From NCBI GenBank assembly GCA_965260995.1, contig CBDHCD010000002.1:620001-684000 (forward strand): a stretch of 64,000 nucleotides of DNA, written 5' to 3'. Both the position numbers and the translations under genes were made by a program. Below the pieces are notes generated by a model that was given only the letters and a program-made list of their open reading frames with translations, had not been told where the DNA came from and did no database searches. Below, one piece after another: positions 17,935 to 25,880 of the stretch. The stretch is from JBBROS01 sp965260995. Its GTDB lineage: Bacteria > Pseudomonadota > Alphaproteobacteria > Acetobacterales > Acetobacteraceae. Position 1 is the stretch's first letter. Each line of letters starts with the position of its first letter.

Positions 17935-18768
17935 TTATGGACGGTCCGTTTGCCGAATGGCGGGCCGACCAAGCTGGCGACGTTCATCCATCATGCGCGA
18001 TGCGCCAAGGCCTGACAGCGCCGTCGAGTCGATTGCGCTGACTGGGACGGCGAGCCCGCCCGATCCCTCGGCCTGCGCCGTCGAATTAACTCCGACGATG
18101 ACCCACTGCCCGGCCTCGCGGGCCAGCAACGGCCCGCCGCTCGCGCCACGGGTTGCGGCGCAAGAATGTTGCAGCATTGCTCGGCCCCCGGCACCGTGCA
18201 CGAGCCCGAGCAACCGGCAACCGACATCGGCCACGAGGACTTGCGCCCGATCCTGCTCATAGCCGCCGAGCATCACCGGCCCGGTCGGCGGCGCGTCCGC
18301 CAACGCCAGCACCCGGTCCGGGGCGCCGAGCGCTGTCCGCAGCGTCAGCACTGCCCAATCCGCGTCGGCCGGCGCGCCCGGCATCGACCGCAGCCCCGGC
18401 TGGACTGCGAAACCCGGCCCGACCACGAACGATCGCGCCCGCGCATGCCCCGCGTACTCGCCCTGCTCATAGCCTGACAGGACATGCACGGAGCCCGGCC
18501 GCACGGGGCGTCCTGTTTGATAGCTGACCACGCAATGCGCCGCCGTCAGCACCTGCCGTGGACCGATCAGGGCTCCTGTGCATTGCCCTCCCGTCTCGAT
18601 CTGCACCCGCACTACGCCACGCCACGGCAGGCTGGCGACATCGACCGGCACGCGTGCGGAGTGGCGCCCAACGCCGGGCAGAACAGAGCGTGACACCGGT
18701 TGCGCGTGGGAGATTGCCGGCCAGCAGATCAGCAAGACGCTCGTGAGGAGACCCAGCGGCTTGGCCAA
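17935..18768 (-). CDS. Secreted trypsin-like serine protease (family S1)
   Basis: 277 residues. Signal peptide (LLTSVLLICWPAISHAQ), then the chymotrypsin-fold triad: His in VLTAAHCVVS, Asp in DADWAVLTL and Ser in TRGASGGPLLA (GxSGGP motif). Cysteines beside the His and near GGQCTGALIG fit the family disulfide. Probably exported to the periplasm or medium. The start is uncertain: TTG at 18768 directly follows GGAGG with no spacer, and a CTG 18 bases upstream is the only other nearby candidate. It lies 11 bases after the DUF6489-type gene, so the two are probably co-transcribed. Confidence 0.85.
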   Translation of the reverse strand: MAKPLGLLTSVLLICWPAISHAQPVSRSVLPGVGRHSARVPVDVASLPWRGVVRVQIETGGQCTGALIGPRQVLTAAHCVVSYQTGRPVRPGSVHVLSGYEQGEYAGHARARSFVVGPGFAVQPGLRSMPGAPADADWAVLTLRTALGAPDRVLALADAPPTGPVMLGGYEQDRAQVLVADVGCRLLGLVHGAGGRAMLQHSCAATRGASGGPLLAREAGQWVIVGVNSTAQAEGSGGLAVPVSAIDSTALSGLGASRMMDERRQLGRPAIRQTDRP

Positions 18769-18779
18769 CCTCCAGATGC

Positions 18780-19040
18780 TCAGCGCCCAGCTTTCGCCGA
18801 CCCACCCTCGCCCGGCGGTCGAAAAAATCGTCCGACCATCTGCGACATCTGATCCGGCGTCTGCGGCATCAGTGTCATCCAGGACTGGAGGATCGACTCT
18901 GGCGAGAACCGCTCCGCCGCTTCGGTCATCTGCGCCTCGACCCGCCCCATCACTGCCGCCTGCATGGGTTTCAAGTCCGGCAGACCCAGGAACTGCCGCG
19001 CCTCGTCCGGGGTGCAGTCGATTTCGATGCTGACTTTCAT
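18780..19040 (-). CDS. DUF6489-family small protein
   Basis: 86 residues beginning MKVSIEIDCTPDEARQFLGL and containing MQAAVMGRVEAQM and FSPESILQSWMTLMPQ. This is the pattern of the alphaproteobacterial DUF6489 family, which has no known function. ATG 19040 is chosen over an upstream ATG (19076) because the family begins there and GAGGATC precedes it. The C-terminus is Gly/Lys-rich. It is followed closely by the S1 protease gene. Confidence 0.8.
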   Translation of the reverse strand: MKVSIEIDCTPDEARQFLGLPDLKPMQAAVMGRVEAQMTEAAERFSPESILQSWMTLMPQTPDQMSQMVGRFFRPPGEGGSAKAGR

Positions 19041-19192
19041 GCTGCTGATCCTCACGTCATGAGCCATCCTGATCACGCGCTGCGCGTACGGCCGAAGCGT
19101 TCGCTGAAGGCCTCTCTCCGATCATGCGTCTTTCAAAGCGACGTGGCTGAACTCAGGGCAGTCGTCGGCTGGCGGTATGCGTGAGAACGAGG

Positions 19193-19279
19193 TGGTGGAG
19201 GGGGTTGGATTCGAACCAACGTAGCCATCACAGCAGCGGATTTACAGTCCGCCCCCTTTAGCCACTCGGGCACCCCTCC
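19193..19279 (-). tRNA. tRNA-Tyr (GTA)
   Basis: Read on the minus strand from 19279: acceptor stem GGAGGGG pairs with CCCCTCC, D arm follows TGCCCGAGTGG, the anticodon stem GCGGA/TCCGC encloses CTGTAAA (anticodon GTA), a long variable arm typical of class II tRNAs follows, then the T arm GTTGG-TTCGAAT-CCAAC. The CCA tail (19195-19193) is encoded. The 130 bases upstream, towards rlmB, hold no gene. Confidence 0.96.
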
Positions 19280-19401
19280 ACGGTCGGGACCACGCGGCGT
19301 AGCGCCGAGCCGCCTGTCTTGTCAATCAGCGGCCACCGCCCGAACGGACTGGCCGGCCCAGGGCCAAGCCCAGGGCCATACCCAACCGCAGCCAAGGTCC
19401 C

Positions 19402-19407
19402 TATAAT
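19402..19407 (+). promoter_or_regulatory. TATAAT -10 element six bases before the rlmB start codon
   Basis: A perfect TATAAT occurs at 19402-19407 in very GC-rich surroundings. Transcription would be expected to begin at about 19413-19415, that is at the ATG (19414) itself, so the rlmB transcript may be leaderless. No good -35 hexamer is seen 17 bases upstream, and no Shine-Dalgarno sequence precedes the ATG, which fits a leaderless reading. Confidence 0.5.
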
Positions 19408-19413
19408 GCTGCG

Positions 19414-20424
19414 ATGCCCTCTAAACCACCGAACAGCCCACAAGGACCAAGGCGTCCGCCGCCGCGTGATCGGATGTCCGGCCCGCGGCCCAGCCGCCCG
19501 CCCGAGCCCGGCCAGCCCACACGCCAGCGGCCCGCCATCGCCCGTCCTGCACCGCAACGTGAGGCTCAGGACGCGTCCCTGCGCCCTGAGCTCGCTCGCG
19601 CCGATCCCGCGCGCTCGCAGTCGACCCGCCCCGAACCGTCCCGCGACATCCTGCGCGCCCCTGCCGCCGCCCGGCCACCGCCCACATCTCGCCCCGCCGG
19701 ACCCGCCGCGCCCCGCGGCAGCGTCTGGCTGCACGGCTTGCATCCAGTGGCCGCCGCCCTCGCCAACCCGGCGCGACGCCTGAAACGCCTCGCACTGACC
19801 GAAGAAGCGGAGGCCAACCTGGCCGCTCGGCTGCCCCAGCCCTGGCCCTTGGCGCCGGAACGCATTGAACGTGCCCGGCTTGATGCCCTCCTCGGCCGCG
19901 ACACCGTGCATCAAGGCGCGGCGTTGCTGGCCGACCTGCTGCCGCCGCCCGCCCTGTCGGCCGTGCTGGCTCGGCCTGGCCCGATCCTCGTGCTGGACCA
20001 GGTCACCGATCCCCGCAACATCGGCGCGACGTTGCGCAGCGCCGCCGCATTCGCCGCAGCCGCCGTGGTGCTGCAGGACCGCAACGCCCCGGAGGAGACC
20101 GGCGTCATGGCGAAAGCCGCCTCGGGCGCCCTGGAGACCGTGCCCCTGCTCCGGGCCGTCAACCTGGCCCGCACCCTGGTCGCGCTGAAAGCCGCCGGCT
20201 TGTGGATTATCGGTCTAGATGCCGCCGCGCCCGTGCTTGAGGGCCGGGCCTTGGCCGAACGGCGGATCGCCCTGGTCCTGGGCGCAGAGGGCGACGGCAT
20301 GCGGCGCCTCACCCGCGAGACCTGCGATGAGCTCTGCGGCCTCGCGATGCCCGGCGTCATGGAAAGCCTCAACGTCTCCGCCGCCGCCACCGTCGCCCTT
20401 TACGAGTTGGCCCGCCGCCCGTGA
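19414..20424 (+). CDS. rlmB: 23S rRNA 2'-O-methyltransferase RlmB (SpoU/TrmH family)
   Basis: 336 residues. Residues 1-95 form a Pro/Arg-rich, low-complexity extension. The SpoU substrate-binding start is VWLHGLHPVAAAL; the knotted SAM-binding domain has motif 1 (LDQVTDPRNIGATLRSA), motif 2 (LVLGAEGDGMRRLTRETCD) and motif 3 (AMPGVMESLNVSAAATVALY). It methylates the ribose of a guanosine in 23S rRNA (G2251 in E. coli numbering, by homology). Downstream of, and divergent from, tRNA-Tyr. The stop overlaps the next start (GTGA). An internal Met at residue 21 is an alternative start. Confidence 0.88.
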   Translation: MPSKPPNSPQGPRRPPPRDRMSGPRPSRPPEPGQPTRQRPAIARPAPQREAQDASLRPELARADPARSQSTRPEPSRDILRAPAAARPPPTSRPAGPAAPRGSVWLHGLHPVAAALANPARRLKRLALTEEAEANLAARLPQPWPLAPERIERARLDALLGRDTVHQGAALLADLLPPPALSAVLARPGPILVLDQVTDPRNIGATLRSAAAFAAAAVVLQDRNAPEETGVMAKAASGALETVPLLRAVNLARTLVALKAAGLWIIGLDAAAPVLEGRALAERRIALVLGAEGDGMRRLTRETCDELCGLAMPGVMESLNVSAAATVALYELARRP

Positions 20425-21215
20425 CCGGATTCTCACCCGAGCGCTGCGCTGCCGCCTTGATGGCCGCCCGCCGCTCGCCCCGCGCCGCCCGCCGCCTGCT
20501 CGTGCCGCTTCCGCTCCACGCCCGCCCGACAACCCTGGCCGAAGGCGTCGCCGCCCAGGTCGCCCTCGCCACCCTGGCCGACCAAGCTGCCCCCGCCGGC
20601 TTCAAGATCGGCGCGACCGCGCGGCGCATGCAGGCTTATCTCGGCCTCGACGGCCCCGCCGCCGGCTTCATGTCCCGTGGCGACCTGCACGCCAGCGCCA
20701 GCACGCTCAGCATCACCCCCTTTCTCAACCCAGGCATCGAGTGCGAATTGGCCGTCCACTTGACCCGTGACCTGCCTCCCGGCCCGTGCACGCCCGAGGA
20801 GGCGGCCGACGCCGTGGACCTGCTGATGGCCGCCATCGAGATCGTTGAAAACCGCTACCCCGATCTCAAGGCATTCGGCACGCCGTCCCTCGTGGCCGAC
20901 CAGGTGTTCCACGCCGCGGCGATCCTCGGCGCGCCGTGCCCCGAATGGCGCGATCTCGATCTCGCGCGCATCGAAGGCCAGGCTCTGATCGACGGTGACG
21001 CCAGGGGCACCGGGCACGGGGGCGAGTTGCTCGGCCACCCGATGCAGGCGCTCGCCTGGCTGGCAGGCTCGGCCGAGGCGGCGGCGTTCGGCGGTCTGCG
21101 CGCTGGCCAGGTCGTGATGCTCGGCAGCGTCTGCCCGCCGATCTGGCTCGACGGCCCGGCCGAGGTTGAAATCCGTTTTCCTCCCCTGCCCCCCGTCACG
21201 CTCAGCTTGGTTTGA
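20421..21215 (+). CDS. 2-keto-4-pentenoate hydratase / fumarylacetoacetate-hydrolase-family protein
   Basis: 264 residues; GTG start coupled to the rlmB stop. The C-terminal FAH-type fold is recognisable from FKIGATARRMQAYLGL, a block with ECELAVHL, the acidic metal-binding region AAIEIVENRYPDLK and LGHPMQALAWLAG. MhpD-type hydratases add water to 2-hydroxypenta-2,4-dienoates in meta-cleavage pathways, but many relatives are decarboxylases or of unknown role. No ring-cleavage genes are nearby, so the substrate is not assigned. Confidence 0.85.
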   Translation: MTGFSPERCAAALMAARRSPRAARRLLVPLPLHARPTTLAEGVAAQVALATLADQAAPAGFKIGATARRMQAYLGLDGPAAGFMSRGDLHASASTLSITPFLNPGIECELAVHLTRDLPPGPCTPEEAADAVDLLMAAIEIVENRYPDLKAFGTPSLVADQVFHAAAILGAPCPEWRDLDLARIEGQALIDGDARGTGHGGELLGHPMQALAWLAGSAEAAAFGGLRAGQVVMLGSVCPPIWLDGPAEVEIRFPPLPPVTLSLV

Positions 21216-21327
21216 GCGTCGGCGCAATCAAATGTTAAGAAGAATCAGCCATCCTCAACACTGACCGCGCAAGCTCTCACTGCGGCGACGATTAAACGCC
21301 AGAACGGCAGGAAGGGACGCTTCTCCC

Positions 21328-21552
21328 ATGATGGCCGAATGGAACGTGCTGCCAGAATCCCTGCAGCTTTATCTTGCGCAACAGGCTTTCCGCCAAGCGG
21401 TGGACACGATCGCCGGCCAGGCCGAAATCCTGGCTCAAGAATTCGACGACGGCGCCTTGGCCGATCGTGGCGGGGCGGAGGCGTTGCGTCTGATGGCCGC
21501 GATCGTGCGCGCCATCGGGCCGGCAAGCCCCCAGCCCGCCAGCATCGCCTAA
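21328..21552 (+). CDS. Small conserved-looking hypothetical protein
   Basis: 74 residues (MMAEWNVLPESLQLYLAQQA ... GGAEALRLMAAIVRAIG), predicted mostly helical and acidic, no membrane segment. AGGAAGGGA lies about 12 bases before the first ATG. Codon usage matches the neighbourhood and the frame is short but uninterrupted. I do not recognise a family. The bases between the stop and about 21735 contain no gene. Confidence 0.55.
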   Translation: MMAEWNVLPESLQLYLAQQAFRQAVDTIAGQAEILAQEFDDGALADRGGAEALRLMAAIVRAIGPASPQPASIA

Positions 21553-21734
21553 TAGGAAAGGGCATCCCGGCTGTGACCAGCCGGCGCATCCTGGTTCCAG
21601 CCTTGGCCATTGCTAAATCATTTTGAGGCTGAAAAGAATGCCCAGCGCAATCTAGGCGTTTGATCCCAAGATCTGATGGTGCAATCTTCTCATGTGAGTG
21701 GAAGGAAGCGCTATGGGCTAGGGTCGCCGTGGGA

Positions 21735-22045
21735 GCGCCACGACGACAGTGGCAATCCACTCGCCGCTTGTCAGCTTGTGGAACAGGCCGCGATCGAGAC
21801 CGCGGGCGGCGCGATGGTCGACGTCTCCTGGCGTGGCCTGTTGGCGCAGGCCGGGAACCGCAGCCGGGTGGCCAGCCGCTCGCTGTCGCGCTCCAGCGCC
21901 TCGCGCTTGACCAGCATGGCCAGGCGGTCCTCGAAGCCGAGATCGGCGGCATCGGGATGCCGTCGTTGCTCATCGAGCGCCCGGGCCATGCCGGCGAGGC
22001 CGAGCTCGCGCAGGCGGTCGGTGGTGGGGTGGGTCAGCGTGGTGT
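21735..22045 (-). pseudogene. istB: IstB-type ATPase, N-terminal fragment (second IS21 copy)
   Basis: The IstB N-terminus is clear (HPTTDRLRELGLAGMARALDE, EDRLAMLVKREALERDSERL). After LRF the frame shifts and continues as GDVDHRAARGLDRGLFHKL, which is the IstB segment just before the ATPase core. Similarity ends near 21735, so the Walker motifs and the 3' end of the element have been lost. Confidence 0.7.
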
Positions 22046-22051
22046 GCTCCT

Positions 22052-23420
22052 CAATGATAGTCGCCGCTGCCGCGGATGTTCTCGTGCTGGACGGGCAGCT
22101 CGCCGGGCACGGATTCGGGGCGGTAGGCCCAGTCCCAGGCCGTTGCGCAGGATCGACAGCACCGAGCCGTAGGCCGGGCACCGACGTCCACGCCGCGCTG
22201 GCACGCCGCCTCCAGCCGCTCGGGGCCTTAGCCTCGCACCAGGCGCAGGATGCCGAGGCAGGCGCAGACCCCCTGCTCGGGATGCGGTTTGGCGGCCAGG
22301 ATGCGCTCGACCAGGGCGATGGTGGACGGCCCGATCGCCTCGGCCTCGCGCAGCAGCCGGGTCGGCGTCCACTCCGCGTGGCGGCGGTGCGCGCTCGGCA
22401 CGTGGTCGGCGATCGTGGCGTGCCGGTGCTGCCGCGGATCGCGGACGTGGCAGGCGACGCGATTGTTCTGGTGAGACAGATCGATGGTCTGGTCGGTGAT
22501 CCAGGCCTCGATCACCTCGCGCATCAGCCGGTAAGGCACCGAGTGGAAGTGGCCGTGGACCTCGACGTGGCAGTCCAGCCCTGCCCAGCGGCGTCGCCAC
22601 TCCGCGTAGGCATACGGCTCGGCGGGCATGTCCAGCAGGGCGCCGGATTCAACGGCCTCGAACAGCGCCCGGCGGGTGGCGCCGAGGTGGCGCATCGGCC
22701 GGTTGTTCAGGTTCGTGGTCAGCTCGCGGATGGCGCCGTTCAGCTCCGCCAGGAAGAAGAACCGGCGATGGCGGAGCCGGGCGAGGATCCAGCGCTGCAC
22801 GACCTGGACGGCGACTTCGACCCCTCGGGATCGCCTTTGAAGATCCGGCCCTTCGGGACGGATCGCTTCGCGATGGCCTTCGCGCGGCTTGCGCGCCCGG
22901 GCAGGCAGGATCGCCGCGCCGACATGGGTGGCCATGTCCTGGTAGGCCCGGCTGATCCCCGGCACGTAGCGGCTGGACGCCGTGACGCCGGCCTCGAGGT
23001 TGTCGCGGACGATCTGTCGCGCCACCCCGCCGAAGCTGGCGAACGCGCCGACGTGGCAGCCGATCCAGTCCGGCAGCGACTGCATCCAGCGCGCCTCCGC
23101 GTAGGTGTCGTTAAACGTCCCGAGCACGGCCATGAGCACCTGCGCCCGTCTGACCTGTCCTGTGGCGCCGTCGATCGCCTCCGCCGTCTGCCCGGCATAG
23201 TCGACGAACATTCGCTTCCCGGCAGGGTGGGTCTGACGGATGGTCGGCGACAAACGGCCGCGCCAGGCGGCGTGCAGGTCGCAAAACCAACTGTAGCCAT
23301 ACTCATCCGGTTGCCCGGCCCGATACTGCTCTCAGAGCGGCAGGAGGGTCACGCCGGGCTTGCGCAGCTCGGCGTGGATGCGCGGCCAGTCGGGCTGCGG
23401 CCGCAGCGCCGCCGCCGGCG
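22052..23420 (-). pseudogene. istA: IstA-type transposase fragment (second IS21 copy)
   Basis: Reading from about 23420: PQPDWPRIHAELRKPGVTLL, then EQYRAGQPDEYGYSWFCDL, SPTIRQTHPAGKRMFVDYAG, FGGVARQIVRDNLEAGV and ELNGAIRELTTNLNNRPMRH, all typical of IstA. The conserved Trp before EQYR is a TGA stop (23332-23334), and a TAA interrupts the C-terminal region where GPERLEAACQRGVDVGAR resumes (about 22228). The N-terminal helix-turn-helix is missing because the sequence joins pntB at about 23417. The gene differs in sequence from the first IS21 copy. Confidence 0.78.
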
Positions 23421-24190
23421 CCGACATGCCGGTGGTCGTCTCCATGCTGAACAGCTACTCGGGCTGGGCGGCGTGCGGCATCGGGTTCACGATCCAGAAC
23501 CTGGCTTTGATCATCACCGGGGCGCTGGTGGGGGCGTCGGGCGCGATCCTGTCCTACATCATGTGCAAGGGGATGAACCGGAGCATCCTCAACGTGCTGC
23601 TGGGCGGCTGGGGCACGGACGCGGGCGGCGCCGCCGCGGCGGATGCGGGCGGCGGCGACCGGAGCGTTCGCAGCGGCAACGCCGACGACGCGGCGTTCAT
23701 CATGAAGAACGCGTCCAAGGTGATCATCGTGCCGGGCTACGGCATGGCGGTGGCGCAGGCGCAGCACTCGCTGCGGGAGATGGCGGACACGCTGAAGAAG
23801 GAGGGGGTGGAGGTGAAGTATGCCATCCACCCGGTCGCCGGGCGGATGCCGGGGCACATGAACGTGCTGCTGGCCGAGGCCAACGTGCCGTACGACGAGG
23901 TGTTCGAGCTGGAGGAGATCAACAGCGAGTTCAGCACGGCGGACGTGGTCTACGTGATCGGGGCCAACGACGTGACCAACCCGGCGGCCAAGACCGACCC
24001 GAAGTCGGCGATCTACGGCATGCCGATCCTCGACGTGGACAAGGCGAAGACGGTGCTGTTCATCAAGCGGAGCATGGCGTCCGGCTACGCCGGGGTGGAC
24101 AACGAGCTGTTCTTCCGGCCGAACACGATGATGCTGTTCGGCGACGCGAAGAAGATGACCGACGAGATCGTGCCGGCGCTGGCGGACTGA
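23417..24190 (+). pseudogene. pntB: NAD(P) transhydrogenase beta subunit, C-terminal part
   Basis: From the codons GADMP at 23417 the frame matches the end of the membrane domain (VVSMLNSYSGWAACGIGF, GASGAILSYIMCKGMNRS) and all of the NADP(H)-binding domain III of PntB (VIIVPGYGMAVAQAQHSLR, YAIHPVAGRMPGHMNVLLAE, VYVIGANDVTNPAAK, FIKRSMASGYAGVDNELFF). Roughly 260 N-terminal residues, including most membrane helices, are missing, replaced by IS21 sequence. pntA is not in the window. A functional proton-pumping transhydrogenase cannot be made from this copy. Confidence 0.85.
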
Positions 24191-24260
24191 CGCGGGCCGG
24201 TGGCCGCCACGAGGGCGCGTCCGATACTGACGAGAGCGCCGGACCTGCGATCGGGGCAGC

Positions 24261-24894
24261 TTGCCGGGCAGCGGGGCCGCGCTGGGAGATGCCGCGATGC
24301 GAGCCGGCTCTGGCGGGAGGCTGTGCCGGCAGAGCTTCGCGGGCGGCCGAGGTCCGGTGGCCGGCTGGGCGGCGCGCCAGCGGCGCGAGGACCCGCCGCC
24401 GCAAGCAGCCGAGGTTCGGCGCACGGCGGCGTGGCCGGCCCCCTCGAGCCGGTGCTGCGCCGAGCGGCTGAGCACCGCCGCCGACAGGCTGGATACGCGG
24501 GAAAGCATGTTCCTCGCCCACTTGGCCAAGGTGGGCCCCGATCTTGCCCAGGCTGGCCAACGCGCAGCAGGCTTCGCTGCCCAGGCCAGAGGCAAGGCGG
24601 GCGAACACCGGGCACCGCAGTTCGAGGCTTGGCTGGCCAGCGCAAGAGGAACGGAGCTGAACGCCTTCGTGCGCGGCATCGACGGTGATCGGGATGCGGT
24701 GCTGGCGGCCTTGGTCGAGCCCTGGAGCACAGGACCCGTTGAAGGACAGATCAACCGGCTGAGGCTGCTGAAGCGGAGCATGTAGGGCCGGGCCGGCCAC
24801 GACCTGCTCCGACAACGCGTCCTGGCCGCCGCATGAGGGCCTCGGCTTGCCAGGAGGGCAGCAACGCGACGTTCGGCACCGAAACAGCGGATGA
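24261..24894 (+). mobile_element. ISL3-family remnant (transposase C-terminal part plus right end)
   Basis: The frame from 24261 matches the C-terminal third of an ISL3 transposase (SFAGGRGPVAGWAARQRRED, FLAHLAKVGPDLAQAGQRAA, VEPWSTGPVEGQINRLRLLK). An in-frame TAG follows KRSM (24783-24785), after which GRAGHDLLRQRVLAAA continues to a stop at 24836. At about 24872-24894 a sequence close to the inverted repeat of the complete ISL3 copy at 47983-49731 (CACCGAA, GCGGATGA) marks the right end. The N-terminal two thirds and the left end are missing. Confidence 0.75.
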
Positions 24895-25061
24895 ACCCGG
24901 AACAGATGGCTGCAATCGTCGGAATGCGCACCGGCCTTGGTCGGGCGCCTCGCGCTTGCCGGTCGGGCGATGGCGCGACGGCAGTGCCGCCCCGGCCTGG
25001 CCCCCGGCCTTGATGACGTATAGAACGCCGCCCTGGAAGCACGGCGGACCGAGCGGGCTGA

Positions 25062-25880
25062 CGATGGCCGCACCCAGCACGGCTGGGAGTGCTGCGCCCA
25101 GTCGGCCTCGGCGACGAGCGGCGGCGCGCGAGTTGCTGCGCTTCGCTCCGGAGCGCCGGCTCGCGACGTTGGCAGCGTTCACCATCGGGCGCCAGGCGGC
25201 GCTGACCGGCCTCGCCGCGGAGACATTCGACAAACGGCTCTGTTGCGAACTCGCCTGGGCTTCGGCGGGCTGTGGCCCGAGCTACGAGGGGCGGGGCGTT
25301 GCCGGGCCGCGGGCCAAGCCGAAGCGGTTGATCCGCCCGGTTCGGGGCCTCAAGGGCCTGAGAACGGTCGGCGCGGCCACCAAGGGTCGAGGCCAGGCGC
25401 GCGCTCAGGCAGGGTCAGGCGCTTGCCTTCATCGTCGCGGGCGGCAGCCGCGGCGAGGCCGGCGTCGTCAAACGCGCGCTCGGCGCCGGCGCGGGCGCGC
25501 GTGCCGGGGCTGTCCAGCGCGTCAACGGACGGCCGGGCCTGAACGCCGCGCGACCGCGAGGCCAGCGCGGGAGAACGCCCCCGCGCGCCTCAGCCAAAGT
25601 TCGCAATAGAGTCCCGAGGACGTGGCCCACCGCGCCCCGGGACTGAACCTGGTCGCCAATGCCACTGTGCTGTGGAACACGACCGACCTGGCCCGCGCCG
25701 TCGTCTACGTCCGCAGCCAGGGCGTCGCGCTCACCGACGAGGAGCTCTCCCACGTTGCTCCGTTGCGGTGGGACCACATCCCGCTTGCCGGCGACTATCT
25801 CTGGTCGGATGTGGAAATACCGCCCGAGCGTTTCCGGCCTCTTCGAGATCGATCACGCTATAAAGGATTAACGTCGCTCA
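25062..25880 (+). pseudogene. Tn3-family transposase remnants split by an IS remnant
   Basis: Two separated stretches look like one decayed Tn3-family transposase. The first, at about 25110-25235, reads ARELLRFAPERRLATLAAFT and IGRQAALTGLAAETFDK, resembling the internal region where Tn3 proteins have a TLTD-type helix. The second, at 25634-25880, reads GLNLVANATVLWNTTDLARA and HVAPLRWDHIPLAGDYLW, the well-conserved C-terminal end. The central catalytic part is gone. The second piece is the better supported. Between 24895 and 25061 nothing is recognised. Confidence 0.55.
25236..25616. mobile_element. Deleted IS6-family-like element with terminal inverted repeats
   Basis: GGCTCTGTTGCGAAC (25236-25250) faces its near-complement GTTCGCAATAGAGTC (25599-25613), the kind of ends found on IS6-family elements. 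The 350 bases between contain KRLIRPVRGLKGLRTVGAAT, resembling the C-terminal region of IS6 transposases, but no complete gene. It interrupts the Tn3 remnant. The inner part is extremely GC-rich and repetitive. Confidence 0.5.

Noticed and set aside
21676..24471. 931-codon plus-strand open frame across the IS21 remnant and pntB
   Set aside because: It lies antisense to recognisable IstB/IstA and out of frame with pntB, and its composition is that of a GC-rich shadow.
24751..25233. Minus-strand 160-codon frame between ISL3 and Tn3 remnants
   Set aside because: No recognised domain, unusual composition, and it overlaps the plus-strand Tn3-like and ISL3-like segments.
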